From Nitrosospira sp. NpAV (GTDB lineage: Bacteria; Pseudomonadota; Gammaproteobacteria; Burkholderiales; Nitrosomonadaceae), in assembly GCF_000832065.1 (NCBI RefSeq), contig NZ_JXQM01000036.1:1-47693 (forward strand): 47,693 bases of DNA, read 5' to 3'. Under the pieces are notes generated by a model, which saw only the letters and a program-made list of their open reading frames with translations, was not told the origin of the DNA and did not search any database. This document shows, piece by piece, positions 28,374 to 39,376 of the stretch (position 1 is the stretch's first letter; each line of letters begins with the position of its first letter). Made by a program: the position numbers and the translations under genes.

Positions 28374-28706
28374 ATGAAACCGCTCACTACACTTGACGCC
28401 AACTTCTCGACCAGCCCGCAAATCAACACGGAAGATTTGCCTGACATCAAAGCGGCCGGTTTCAAAAGCGTCATTTGCAACCGCCCCGATAGCGAGGATG
28501 GCGGCGCTCATCCGGACCACCATCTTCTTGAAGAGACGGCAAAAAAACTGGGGCTGGAATTTGCCTACCTGCCTGTCGTTCCCGGACAAATAAACGATAC
28601 GAATGTTGCCGATTTCAAGACGATAATCGCCAAATTGCCTGCTCCAACCGTTGGCTACTGCCGGCTGGGAATTCGTTCGAAGATCCTCTACGAGCGATCA
28701 AGATGA
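28374..28706 (+). CDS. DUF442 / beta-lactamase-hydrolase-like phosphatase-fold protein
   Basis: A 110-residue protein of the DUF442 family. TLDANFSTSPQINTEDL near 4-20, the VICNRPD segment near 34-40 and YCRLGIRS near 96-103 match it; the last is a Cys-x4-Arg loop like that of tyrosine phosphatases and rhodaneses. In Blh proteins this domain is fused to a metallo-beta-lactamase persulfide dioxygenase and acts in sulfide detoxification. Here the two parts are separate genes, with about 33 bases between them. The C-terminus is slightly short, so some loss is possible. Confidence 0.75.
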   Translation: MKPLTTLDANFSTSPQINTEDLPDIKAAGFKSVICNRPDSEDGGAHPDHHLLEETAKKLGLEFAYLPVVPGQINDTNVADFKTIIAKLPAPTVGYCRLGIRSKILYERSR

Positions 28707-28739
28707 GGGTGTTGATCGATTCGGTCTAGCCTGAACACC

Positions 28740-29489
28740 ATGATATTCCGCCAGCTGTTCGAGCCTCTGTCCAGTACGTGCACATACTTGCTCGGCTGCG
28801 AGGAAACCGGACAAGCCGTACTGATTGATCCGGTAATTGTGTCCATGGATCGTGATCTCGCTGCACTCAGCCACCTCGGCCTGCGTTTGGCCTATAGCGT
28901 TGAAACGCATATCCACGCGGACCATATCACCGCCGCACTTGAACTGAAAAAGCAGGTAGGCAGTAAAATCGCCGTGCCGGCTTTCGACCGGCTACCCTGC
29001 ACAGATTTTGGCATCGAAGAAGGCAAATCGTTGCAGGTAGGAAGTATTACATTGCAACCGTTACATACGCCTGGACATACCGACGGGCACTTTGCCTATT
29101 GATGCGGTGACAGGGTCTTTACCGGCGATGCGCTCCTGATCGAAGGGTGCGGGCGTACCGATTTTCAGAATGGTGACGCGGACACGCTATATAGAAGCGT
29201 GCAGGAAAAACTGTTTTCGTTACCGGATGACTGTCTGGTATATCCGGCCCATGACTATAATGACCGGCGGGTTTCTTCCATCGCGCAGGAGAAAAAACGC
29301 AACCCCCGGCTGGGAATTCACCGTACTTTGGAAGAATTCAGGGAAATCATGGCAAACCTCAATTTGCCATACCCGACGTTTATGGATTATGCCGTGCCGG
29401 GAAACCGGCAGTGCGGCGTCTGCCCTGACGACCTGCCGGAAAATCTGCAAAAATACTGCCGGCATATGACGGATAGCCCCCAGGGATAG
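28740..29489 (+). pseudogene. Persulfide dioxygenase (ETHE1/Blh-like MBL), interrupted by TGA
   Basis: A metallo-beta-lactamase-fold gene of 249 sense codons, broken by one in-frame TGA at 29100-29102. The first part has THIHADH near 58-64 and HTPGHTDGHFAY just before the stop. The same frame then continues with the expected family sequence: [39 protein letters not shown] and NRQCGVCP. It ends at a normal TAG. A CGA-to-TGA change at a likely Arg codon explains the stop. The intact enzyme oxidises glutathione persulfide to sulfite. Unless the TGA is read through or is a sequencing error, the product would lack half the active site. Confidence 0.85.
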
Positions 29490-29531
29490 CGCACTTTGTG
29501 CCTTTGATAGCTGGGCCGCGTGATAGGTTAC

Positions 29532-30050
29532 TCAGTAACGTACGGCACGTGGGTGGATCCCGGCTTTCAATGCGCCGATGGCCTCCTCCGCATCTTTAAC
29601 CATATGGATCCCGAGGGGGCAGAAGTAATACCGGTAAAGTGTCCGCTGAGCGTAATTCTGGGCAACATTTTCCAGGTCGGCCCATTTGGACAGCCTCGCC
29701 CGGGACCAGGTATCGTCACTGCGCCCGTAGGCATAAGTCCTTTTTTCTGCAGTCTGGCAGCGTATTCCCTCGTAACTCACGTTCATCGCCCCTGAAGGTG
29801 ACTTGACTACAAGACTATAGCGCACGACGCCATCTTCCCCTACCGCAATGGATGAGGCATCGACGAAATGGGAATTGGTGCTGGCTGGTCCGGCATCAAA
29901 TTGCAGCATATTTTCCGGCTTGGGGTAATCCGGCAACTGGGTCTGCAGCTCAACCCAAGGTCTTTCATGATCAAATTCGTACTCGAATTTATTTTGCTGG
30001 GCGTAAGCCGCAATCGGCAGGGCGCATAGCAGAACCAGGAATTTTTTCAT
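29532..30050 (-). CDS. CNP1-like family exported protein
   Basis: A 172-residue protein with a signal peptide at 1-17 (LVLLCALPIAAYAQ). The remainder resembles the CNP1-like family of small betaproteobacterial exported proteins of unknown function: WVELQTQLPDYPKPENML near 33-50, the SGAMNVSYEGIRCQT segment near 85-99 and YRYYFCP near 141-147. Two Cys (about 97 and 146) could form a disulfide. The gene starts seven bases after the DUF3501 gene and is probably the last gene of the rubrerythrin operon. Confidence 0.8.
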   Translation of the reverse strand: MKKFLVLLCALPIAAYAQQNKFEYEFDHERPWVELQTQLPDYPKPENMLQFDAGPASTNSHFVDASSIAVGEDGVVRYSLVVKSPSGAMNVSYEGIRCQTAEKRTYAYGRSDDTWSRARLSKWADLENVAQNYAQRTLYRYYFCPLGIHMVKDAEEAIGALKAGIHPRAVRY

Positions 30051-30057
30051 TGTGCAG

Positions 30058-30648
30058 TCAGTCCGCGGTCAAATCGTCGATTAAGGCGTCGCGCACCGCC
30101 CCTGTTACCGGCTGAGCGGGAACCTCATACGCGGAATGGTCGATGCCCATGCTCAAGGGGGCACCCTGATGCAATGCCTTTATCATGCCCGTGCCCAGCT
30201 CAAAACGCAAAAAATGCACTGAGGAGGTTTTTTCCGCGTTTTCCCGCTCGAGATCTTCATCGGCGATGGCGTAAACCAAGTCAAGATCATGTACCCTTAC
30301 CCATACCCTATCTTCGATGCCAGTCAATTCCGCCAGTCTGGCAGCGCGCTCGAGCGGATCCGGATATTCGATCATCATGGTGGCTTTCCAGTTGCCGCCA
30401 TCGGGAACGAGGGGTCCATATGCGTCCAATTCGTCGAGTATGCCCTCTTCCTCAAAAATCTTCTCTACCCGCAGCATTTCCTGAATCTGATACCGTATGG
30501 TCAATTCATCCTCGAAAATGAGCGTTACATTTTCGCCCAGATGAACTTTGCGGTTTTTTTTGTGTGCCATCACCCTGGCGCGGAATTCCTTCCGCGCTTT
30601 GGCATAGGCTTCCAGTGTCATCAGGCTATCGCGAGTAATCTGAGGCAT
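30058..30648 (-). CDS. DUF3501 family protein
   Basis: A 196-residue cytoplasmic protein of the DUF3501 family, of unknown function. The middle part, with FEDELTIRYQIQEMLRVEKI (about 45-64), matches it, as does the C-terminal region ending HFLRFELGTGM...AYEVPAQP. These genes are usually found beside rubrerythrin and a heterodisulfide-reductase-like Fe-S protein, as here. It starts about 80 bases after the Fe-S gene and is followed closely by the CNP1-like gene. Confidence 0.87.
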   Translation of the reverse strand: MPQITRDSLMTLEAYAKARKEFRARVMAHKKNRKVHLGENVTLIFEDELTIRYQIQEMLRVEKIFEEEGILDELDAYGPLVPDGGNWKATMMIEYPDPLERAARLAELTGIEDRVWVRVHDLDLVYAIADEDLERENAEKTSSVHFLRFELGTGMIKALHQGAPLSMGIDHSAYEVPAQPVTGAVRDALIDDLTAD

Positions 30649-30727
30649 GATTGATAGATAGTTCCAAGTTGGAATAATGAGACCGGCTATAGGTAAGCAC
30701 GGCGTCCACAGCTGAGCCGCTCACCTG

Positions 30728-32056
30728 TCAGAGTCCATAAGCGATCCGGAGCAGTGTCAGTGGATGCTGTTTCTGCGCCTTGTTCTCGCCCATACCCTGC
30801 TGAATATGACGCCCGGCGATGGCACAGTCGGAACTTATGTAGTCGGGGCCGGGCGCAGCCATTTGCTTGAACACCGGCTTGCCGATCTTCATGGAATCGG
30901 CGAAATGCTCGCTCTTGACTCCCCATGTGCCGTCATGACCGGAACAACGTTCCACCACGCTCACCTTGGTTCCGGGAATCATTTGCAGCATGTCCTTGGT
31001 TTTCTGTCCGACATTCTGCACCCGCAAATGGCAGGGAATATGGTAGGAAACATTCCCCAGGGGCTGCTTGAAATCTGTTTTCAACAGACCGTCCCGGCTC
31101 CGCAGCATCAGATACTCGAACGGATCGAACATGGCCGCCGCTACCGCTTGTACGTCGCCATCCTGGGGAAACATGAGCGGCAATTCCTGCTTATACATCA
31201 GAGCGCACGAAGGCACGGCTGTGAGGATCGCATAACCTTCTTTCGCCAGTTTCACCAGATAAGGAATGTTTACTTTCTTCAGCTCATTCACCGCATCCAG
31301 ATCACCCAGTTCCAGCTTTGGCATGCCGCAACATGCCTCTTTTTCCACCAGGCATGCCGGAATTTCGTTGTGCTTGAGTATTTTCAATAAATCATGGCCA
31401 ATCCCAGGTTCATTATAATTCACGTAGCAAGTGGCATAAATCGCTACCTTTCCCGATGTTCTGGCACCGTTGCGGACTTCATGGGAGGAATCGATTTTGG
31501 CGCTCTTACGAAATTTATGGCTATCGTAATCGGGCAGCACCCGTTCGGCATGAATACCCAGCATGCTATCCATCAGCTTGCGTGCGGCAGGCGTCCTGTT
31601 AACGGCATTTACGGTCTGTGCTACCACCGGGATGCTTGCCAGCTTGCCCATGAGATCGGTACTGGAAAGCAACTTGTCGCGGAAACCGGTTTCGCCCTTC
31701 TTGTACTTGACCGCTTTGGCTCGCAGCATCAGGTGTGGAAAATCAATATTCCATGGATGCGGAGGCACATAGGGGCACTTCGTCATGAAACACATATCGC
31801 AAAGATAACAACGGTCCACCACCTCCCAGAGGCTCTGTTTTTCCACCCCGTCCAGTTCGCCGGTGGCCCCGTCATCGATAAGATCGAACAATCGTGGAAA
31901 AGCCGTGCACAGATTTACGCAACGGCGGCAGCCATGACAGATGTCAAAGACGCGCTCCATCTCCTGAAACAACTTCGGCTCGTCATAAAAATCCGGATTT
32001 ACCCAGTCGAGCGGATGCCGCTTTGGAGGTTCCAGACTGCCTTCGCGAGTGGTCAT
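30728..32056 (-). CDS. GlpC/HdrD-like Fe-S oxidoreductase
   Basis: A 442-residue soluble electron-transfer protein. Two 4Fe-4S motifs lie near the N-terminus: CHGCRRCVNLC (about 40-50) and CYLCDMCFMTKC (about 83-94). Two Cys-rich CCG domains follow: YATCYVNYNEPG through KEACCGMPKLE (about 208-250) and YHIPCHLRVQN through ERCSGHDGTWG (about 335-375). This is the layout of GlpC and heterodisulfide reductase subunit D. The partner is unknown; with rubrerythrin and DUF3501 it probably serves peroxide or thiol redox protection. A long hairpin separates it from the rubrerythrin gene. Confidence 0.88.
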   Translation of the reverse strand: MTTREGSLEPPKRHPLDWVNPDFYDEPKLFQEMERVFDICHGCRRCVNLCTAFPRLFDLIDDGATGELDGVEKQSLWEVVDRCYLCDMCFMTKCPYVPPHPWNIDFPHLMLRAKAVKYKKGETGFRDKLLSSTDLMGKLASIPVVAQTVNAVNRTPAARKLMDSMLGIHAERVLPDYDSHKFRKSAKIDSSHEVRNGARTSGKVAIYATCYVNYNEPGIGHDLLKILKHNEIPACLVEKEACCGMPKLELGDLDAVNELKKVNIPYLVKLAKEGYAILTAVPSCALMYKQELPLMFPQDGDVQAVAAAMFDPFEYLMLRSRDGLLKTDFKQPLGNVSYHIPCHLRVQNVGQKTKDMLQMIPGTKVSVVERCSGHDGTWGVKSEHFADSMKIGKPVFKQMAAPGPDYISSDCAIAGRHIQQGMGENKAQKQHPLTLLRIAYGL

Positions 32057-32106
32057 GACAACACGTGGAAAATAGATGAGGGATTAAAGTCGGACAAAAT
32101 TGCAGA

Positions 32107-32154
32107 ATAAAACGGACCGACCGGATCGAATGCCATCCGGTCTATCCGTTTTAT
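32107..32154. terminator. Long hairpin between rubrerythrin and Fe-S genes
   Basis: ATAAAACGGA (32107-32116) pairs with TCCGTTTTAT (32145-32154). Inside, GACCGGAT (32119-32126) pairs with ATCCGGTC (32135-32142), with a 2+2 internal loop and an 8-base loop. It can fold on both strands. On the minus strand it could terminate most rubrerythrin transcripts or stabilise their 3' end, giving less of the downstream genes. Confidence 0.65.
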
Positions 32155-32163
32155 GATTTTTGT

Positions 32164-32583
32164 TTAATCGGCCAGATTATCCAGAGCCTTCTGGAAGCGG
32201 TTGGCGTGGGAGCGCTCAGCCTTGGCCAGCGTCTCGAACCAATCGCCGATTTCATCAAAACCTTCATCACGCGCGGACTTGGCCATACCCGGATACATAT
32301 CGGTGTATTCGTGGGTTTCCCCGGCGATGGCTGTTTTCAGGTTATCGCGCGATGGACCGAAAGGCAGACCTGTGGCCGGATCCCCACAGGCTTCCAAATA
32401 TTCCAGATGGCCATGAGCGTGACCGGTTTCACCTTCAGCGGTCGAACGGAATACCGCTGCCACATCGTTCTGGCCTTCCACATCCGCTTTGGCCGCAAAA
32501 TAGAGATACCGGCGATTGGCCTGAGATTCTCCGGCAAAAGCCGCTTTCAGATTCTCTTCAGTTTTTGATCCTTTAAGTTCCAT
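32164..32583 (-). CDS. Rubrerythrin, diiron domain only
   Basis: A 139-residue ferritin-like diiron protein that reduces hydrogen peroxide. The metal ligands are in the four-helix pattern: [11 protein letters not shown] near 15-25, [10 protein letters not shown] near 50-59, AGETHEYTD near 87-95 and [10 protein letters not shown] near 121-130. The usual C-terminal rubredoxin domain is absent, so it must take electrons from another protein, perhaps the Fe-S protein encoded next. The ATG has a strong GAGGAG site. It is the first gene of a probable four-gene operon. Confidence 0.93.
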   Translation of the reverse strand: MELKGSKTEENLKAAFAGESQANRRYLYFAAKADVEGQNDVAAVFRSTAEGETGHAHGHLEYLEACGDPATGLPFGPSRDNLKTAIAGETHEYTDMYPGMAKSARDEGFDEIGDWFETLAKAERSHANRFQKALDNLAD

Positions 32584-32839
32584 AATGCTCTCCTCTTATA
32601 TATAACATAGTGATAAACAAATTGATCAGGGTCCCAGCCTGCTTGAGGTGATATATGGCGTAAACCGGCTACCCCTGCCCCCATACCAGGCTATCCAAAC
32701 TGTAGGAGACTAGCGGAGGGTTCTTTGCTTGTCAACCGGACTTACCGGGCGTTTATGGAATGGACGCCGCACACGTGGGCAGCGTTTAAAGCCGGTAAAG
32801 CAGGTGGTTTTACCCTGAATCGCAGGATCAAGCCCTTGC
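32584..32839. other. Intergenic region upstream of rubrerythrin
   Basis: About 256 bases between the rubrerythrin start and the end of the 2-hydroxyacid dehydrogenase gene. I see no gene or strong hairpin. It presumably contains the rubrerythrin promoter. Confidence 0.4.
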
Positions 32840-33790
32840 TCAGGTAACCAGATTCTGCGGCTTGCCAGCCACCCAGGCCTCGATATTTTCGATCAGCTGA
32901 CTTGCCAGAGATTGCATGGCCTCGTCCGATGCCCAGGCTACATGCGGCGTCAGAATGAAGTTGGGGCGGCGCAGGTCGAGCAACGGATTGCCATTCTTTG
33001 GCGGTTCGGCAGTCAGCACGTCAAAACCCGCCCCGGCAATAAGATTTTCATCCAGTGCCTGAACCAGCGCTGCCTCATCCACCAGTCCGCCACGCGCGGT
33101 ATTGATCAGCAGTGCGCTGCACTTCATCTTGCGCAGTTCATTGATGCCGATCAGATCTCGCGTCGTTGGGGTCAGCGGACAGTGCAGCGAAAGTATGTCC
33201 GACTCGGCCAGCACTTGGTCGAACGGCGTAAGCACCATCTCTTTTTTCTTGGGTGAGGGATGGTAAGCAAACAGCACATTCATGCCGAAGCCACGTGCAA
33301 TGGCGGCGGTGCCCTGCCCGATGGCGCCCTCGCCGATAATACCCATGGTGGAACCGGACAACTCAGTGATAGGATGCGTGAATAAGCAGAACTGTTCCGA
33401 TTGCTGCCATGTGCCCTGCTCTATCTCCTGCCGGTACGCCAATAAATTCCGGCGTAACGCGAGCACCAGCGCAAACACGTGCTCCGGCACAGTATGATTC
33501 GCGTAGTTGCGGATATTCGCCACCGCGATGCCGCGCCTGCGGCACGCCGCAATATCGATGCAGTCATACCCGGTTGCCGTCACCGCGATCATCTTCAGCC
33601 TGGGCAACTCCGCAAGAGTCTCGTCGCTCAACGGTATTTTGTTGATGATTGCCACCGTCGCATTCCGCAGGCGCGGTACGATTTGATCAAAAGTTGTGTG
33701 CGCGTATTCTTCGTAAATATGCTCGAAACCCGGTCGGCGCACCTGTGCCTTGATCGAGTCGCGCTCCAGAAAAACGACGTGGTGGCTCAT
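32840..33790 (-). CDS. D-2-hydroxyacid dehydrogenase (glycerate dehydrogenase/hydroxypyruvate reductase type)
   Basis: A 316-residue NAD(P)-dependent dehydrogenase. The nucleotide-binding motif GIIGEGAIGQGTA lies near 149-161. The catalytic Arg is in NTARGGLVDEAAL near 233-245 and the catalytic His in TPHVAW near 285-290. The family converts 2-keto acids such as hydroxypyruvate or glyoxylate to D-hydroxy acids; the substrate is not certain from sequence. The ATG has AGGA seven bases upstream. It stands alone on the minus strand, with the EamA transporter gene about 90 bases upstream. Confidence 0.9.
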   Translation of the reverse strand: MSHHVVFLERDSIKAQVRRPGFEHIYEEYAHTTFDQIVPRLRNATVAIINKIPLSDETLAELPRLKMIAVTATGYDCIDIAACRRRGIAVANIRNYANHTVPEHVFALVLALRRNLLAYRQEIEQGTWQQSEQFCLFTHPITELSGSTMGIIGEGAIGQGTAAIARGFGMNVLFAYHPSPKKKEMVLTPFDQVLAESDILSLHCPLTPTTRDLIGINELRKMKCSALLINTARGGLVDEAALVQALDENLIAGAGFDVLTAEPPKNGNPLLDLRRPNFILTPHVAWASDEAMQSLASQLIENIEAWVAGKPQNLVT

Positions 33791-33880
33791 ATTCGTCCTC
33801 TCCCGTTGAGATTTGCGGGCTCCAAAACCACGGCGGCGATGCCGCCAGGAATAAAGGCTTGCGATAGGGAATGAATCATG

Positions 33881-34777
33881 TTACTCCCGATTCATGCGTG
33901 CGGAAAACAGACTGGCTGAAACAATCAGCGCACCGCCCATCCAGCTCTTGGGTGTCATGGCTTCATCAGTCAGAAAATACGCCGCGACCGCCGCGACCAC
34001 TAATTCAAACAGCATAATGACGATGGCCCGATTCGCGGGAACATGCGTAACACCATATTGCACAATCACGCTCAGCACAAACACGATGATCCCCAATCCC
34101 AACAGTAGCAGATAGGAGTTCATGGAAATACTGCTCAGAACGAGATCGGGCAAAAACAGGCTGTAAATGTATCCCGTCAACGCAACCCCCATCCATACCG
34201 CCACTGACTTCGATTGAACATTGTGATACTGATCCTTGCGGCTCAGCACATTCAAGAGCGCGAACATGAAACCGGCCGACAACCCCATCCAGTCGCCGTA
34301 GGTTGAAGGCAGCAAGGAACCGCTTTCTGGTTCCCACAACATCGTTACCGCACCGGCCAGCGAAATAACGATAACCAGATATCCATGCCGACTTAATCTC
34401 TCTTTCAGCAAAAGGCGCGAAAATACGACAGTCCAAAGCGGGGCAAGATAAAATAACAACAACACCCGCATGACTTCACCATGGATCACTCCGAGCACAT
34501 AGGCGAGATTGGTCCACCCCGCAAATAACGCGATCCCCAGCAACAGATAGGGTTCGCCGCCGGCGATATGCGACATTCGCAAATCTTTCCGGAACGCCAC
34601 CAATCCCAGCACCAAGGCAATAAAATACGTAATCGCCGTTGCGATTGAACCACTTATCTCAGCTTGTTCCAGTACCCGGTAGGGATACCAGAGCAGCCCC
34701 CAGATAATCGCGCCACCGAGTAGCGCTGTTACCGGTAAAAGGTTTTGTTTGTTCTGATTATTTTGCTTGGTCAGCAA
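33881..34777 (-). CDS. EamA/DMT-family membrane transporter
   Basis: A 298-residue inner-membrane protein with about ten hydrophobic segments in two repeated halves, the EamA (drug/metabolite transporter) layout. The first half shows GGAIIWGLLWYPYRVLEQ near 16-33 and LFYLAPLWTVVFSRLLLKE near 107-125. The second half shows YGVTHVPANRAIVIMLFELV and LIVSASLF near the end. The substrate is unknown. The frame begins at a TTG with a G-rich stretch before it, and no internal ATG fits better. Confidence 0.87.
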   Translation of the reverse strand: MLTKQNNQNKQNLLPVTALLGGAIIWGLLWYPYRVLEQAEISGSIATAITYFIALVLGLVAFRKDLRMSHIAGGEPYLLLGIALFAGWTNLAYVLGVIHGEVMRVLLLFYLAPLWTVVFSRLLLKERLSRHGYLVIVISLAGAVTMLWEPESGSLLPSTYGDWMGLSAGFMFALLNVLSRKDQYHNVQSKSVAVWMGVALTGYIYSLFLPDLVLSSISMNSYLLLLGLGIIVFVLSVIVQYGVTHVPANRAIVIMLFELVVAAVAAYFLTDEAMTPKSWMGGALIVSASLFSARMNRE

Positions 34778-34862
34778 GCCGCCGCCCCTTTATAATTCCG
34801 CTTCGATCAAGTTTTCATCCTGAAAATGACCGTCCCTGGTCGCAGGCTGCCTCCTTATAAAA

Positions 34863-36074
34863 TTGAATCCCAATCTCAACCGCCTGCAACCTTATCCCTT
34901 CCAGAAGCTCCACAAGCTGTTTGAAGGTATTACACCCAACCGGGATTTCGCACCTATCAACCTGCATATCGGCGAGCCCAAACACCCAACGCCCGATTTC
35001 ATTTGCCAAGCCCTGACGCACAACCTGGGTGGCCTGGCGCATTATCCCACAACCCTTGGAGCCAGATCGCTGCGTGCGAGCATTGCCGCCTGGCTGATAC
35101 GGCGTTATCGCTTGCCCGAGATAAGCCCCGAAACAGAGATCATTCCCGTTAACGGCAGCCGCGAGGCGCTATTTTCTGCTGCCCAGGCGGTGATCGATTC
35201 ATCGCTTTCAAACGCGGCGGTTGTATGCCCGAATCCGTTTTACCAGATATATGAAGGCGCCACTTTGCTGGCCGGCGCCACTCCTTATTTTTTAAATACG
35301 CTGCCGGAGAATAATTTCGCGCTCGACTATACGCAGTTGCCGGATGACGTCTGGTCCCGTACGCAATTGGCATATATCTGCTCGCCTGGCAATCCCACCG
35401 GCAGAGTGATGTCGATAGATGAGTGGCGGCAATTATTCGAGCTTTCCGACCGGCATGGATTCATCATCGCCGCAGACGAATGCTATTCCGAAATCTATTT
35501 CGATGAAACCGCACCTCCGCTCGGCGCCCTGGAAGCCGCCCACCGTCTGGGTCGTAGCGGCTTCCCACGGCTGCTGGTATTCAGCAGCTTGTCGAAAAGA
35601 TCCAATGTGCCGGGTATGCGTTCAGGTTTTGTGGCAGGAAATGCGGCGGTGCTGGAAAAATTTTTGCTCTATCGCACTTATCATGGCAGTGCAATGAATC
35701 CCGTGATACAGGCAGCGAGTGAGGCGGCCTGGAATGACGAATCCCATGTTATCGAGAACCGTCTCTTGTATCGGGAGAAATTCACGACAGTCGCCGGATT
35801 ACTGGCTGATACCATGCGAGTATCCATCCCGGACGCAGCATTTTACCTATGGGTGAAAACGCCGATTAGCGATGTCGAGTTCACCCGGAAGCTTTATCAC
35901 GATTATAATGTAACGGTTTTACCAGGCAGTTATCTGGCACGGTCTGCGCATGGAATCAACCCGGGTGAAAATTTCGTGCGTATCGCCCTGGTCGCGCCGC
36001 TGGCGGAATGCGTCGAAGCGGCCACCCGCATAAAAATGCTGATGTCTTGCCTATCATGTGCGCCAAAAAATTGA
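34863..36074 (+). CDS. dapC: N-succinyldiaminopimelate aminotransferase
   Basis: A 403-residue PLP-dependent class I aminotransferase of the lysine/diaminopimelate pathway. It transfers an amino group from glutamate to N-succinyl-2-amino-6-ketopimelate. The typical N-terminus MNPNLNRLQPYPFQKL is read from a TTG at 34863. INLHIGEPKHPTP (about 32-44), YICSPGNPTGRV (about 170-181), ADECYSEIYFDE and the PLP-Lys in SSLSKRSNVPGMRSGF (about 241-256) are present. It is followed by dapD and dapE in the same direction, which supports this role over other aminotransferases. Confidence 0.92.
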   Translation: MNPNLNRLQPYPFQKLHKLFEGITPNRDFAPINLHIGEPKHPTPDFICQALTHNLGGLAHYPTTLGARSLRASIAAWLIRRYRLPEISPETEIIPVNGSREALFSAAQAVIDSSLSNAAVVCPNPFYQIYEGATLLAGATPYFLNTLPENNFALDYTQLPDDVWSRTQLAYICSPGNPTGRVMSIDEWRQLFELSDRHGFIIAADECYSEIYFDETAPPLGALEAAHRLGRSGFPRLLVFSSLSKRSNVPGMRSGFVAGNAAVLEKFLLYRTYHGSAMNPVIQAASEAAWNDESHVIENRLLYREKFTTVAGLLADTMRVSIPDAAFYLWVKTPISDVEFTRKLYHDYNVTVLPGSYLARSAHGINPGENFVRIALVAPLAECVEAATRIKMLMSCLSCAPKN

Positions 36075-36120
36075 ATCATCAAAAACATCTCAGACACCCC
36101 AGAAAAAATAAAGGAAAACC

Positions 36121-38105
<1,985 letters not shown>

Positions 38106-38227
38106 TAGAAATCTCTGAATAAATCCCCTATGGAGCGCTCAGTTGTGGCTCGGTTGACAAACCAGGCGGCATACTCCTGAATTTCTTCAGAGGCTCCTAT
38201 ATGCCGACGAGAAAATACTATTTATTT

Positions 38228-38255
38228 GTCATTCCAGATTTGACCTGGAATCCGG
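38228..38255. repeat. REP-like palindrome
   Basis: GTC-ATTCCAG-ATTTGAC-CTGGAAT-CC forms a short hairpin (7-bp arms at 38231-38251). It resembles the dispersed GTCATTCC...GGAATCC palindromes found in many bacterial genomes. A related copy in the other orientation is at 39377-39408. The surrounding gap 38106-38393 has no gene. Confidence 0.6.
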
Positions 38256-38393
38256 CCTGCGCCAACAAACCGACAATGGCATGCCTACAGAATGTCGCCT
38301 GATCCGGCCGTCACCGTTAACATAGTACTATTTGATCGCCGAATCGATAAGCAGACACCTGAATGGTGGTAATCTGAAAGTGATAGTGTCTTC

Positions 38394-39290
38394 ATGTATA
38401 TCGAAGCCAAGGCCCAGCTCCATACTCTCCGCGACTTATTACGATTCGCGGTAAGCCGCTTTAACGAAGCCGGTCTCTTTTTTGGTCATGGCTCAGCCTC
38501 GGCCTACGACGAGGCGGCCTATCTCGTTCTCCACACCCTCCATCTCCCTCTTGACCGGCTGGAACCTTTTCTGGATGCGCGCCTCACCACGGCGGAACTG
38601 GAACAGGTACTGCACATAATCGAGCGCCGCGCGGTAGAAAAGATTCCGGCCGCTTACCTCACCAACGAAGCCTGGCTGGGAGATTTCAGTTTTTATGTGG
38701 ATGAGCGCGTGATCGTACCGCGCTCCTTCATTGCCGAACTACTGCGAGAGCAACTGGCGCCATGGATAGAAAATCCCGATAAAATCCATGCCGCACTGGA
38801 TCTCTGTACCGGATCGGGATGCCTTGCGGTGTTGCTCGCGCATGCTTTCGGAAATGCCGCCATAGACGCTACGGATATTTCACATGACGCGCTGCAAGTC
38901 GCGCAGAAGAACGTAACGGATTACAACCTGGAACACAGGGTCAATCTCATGCAATCCGACTTATTCGCGGGATTGCGGGGGCGCCGCTACGATCTGATTA
39001 TCAGCAATCCGCCTTATGTCAGTGCTGAATCGATGACATCGCTCCCCGAGGAGTATCGTCACGAACCGCGTAATGCTCTGACGAGTGGCGAAGACGGACT
39101 GGAGGCGACGCGGGCAATACTGCGCCAAGCCGCTGACCATTTAACTGAGCAGGGCTTGCTGGTTGTCGAAATTGGCCATAACCGTGATGCCCTGGAACAG
39201 GAATTCTGCCAGACTCCCTTCACCTGGCTGGAAACCAGTGCCGGCGATGAGTTTGTGTTCCTGCTGAAACGCGATCAGCTTCCCCACTGA
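38394..39290 (+). CDS. prmB: Ribosomal protein uL3 glutamine methyltransferase
   Basis: A 298-residue SAM-dependent N5-glutamine methyltransferase of the PrmB/HemK type. The SAM site is ALDLCTGSGCLAVLLAHAF (about 128-146), and the substrate-Gln motif NPPYVSAESM lies near 205-214. The N-terminal helical domain and the segment KIPAAYLTNEAWLGDFSFYV favour PrmB over PrmC. It lies about 290 bases after dapE and probably has its own promoter. The ribosome site is weak. Confidence 0.92.
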   Translation: MYIEAKAQLHTLRDLLRFAVSRFNEAGLFFGHGSASAYDEAAYLVLHTLHLPLDRLEPFLDARLTTAELEQVLHIIERRAVEKIPAAYLTNEAWLGDFSFYVDERVIVPRSFIAELLREQLAPWIENPDKIHAALDLCTGSGCLAVLLAHAFGNAAIDATDISHDALQVAQKNVTDYNLEHRVNLMQSDLFAGLRGRRYDLIISNPPYVSAESMTSLPEEYRHEPRNALTSGEDGLEATRAILRQAADHLTEQGLLVVEIGHNRDALEQEFCQTPFTWLETSAGDEFVFLLKRDQLPH

Positions 39291-39376
39291 TTACTCTGGA
39301 TTAGCGCTATAAAGCGACGTTACAAGCGGGAGCGGGTCTCCGGCGGCATGCGAGACACCCTATTGTTGGCTTGGAC

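Noticed and set aside
29100-29102. TGA as a selenocysteine codon
   Set aside because: The family does not use selenocysteine at this position, the likely ancestral residue is Arg, and I see no clear SECIS hairpin right after the codon.
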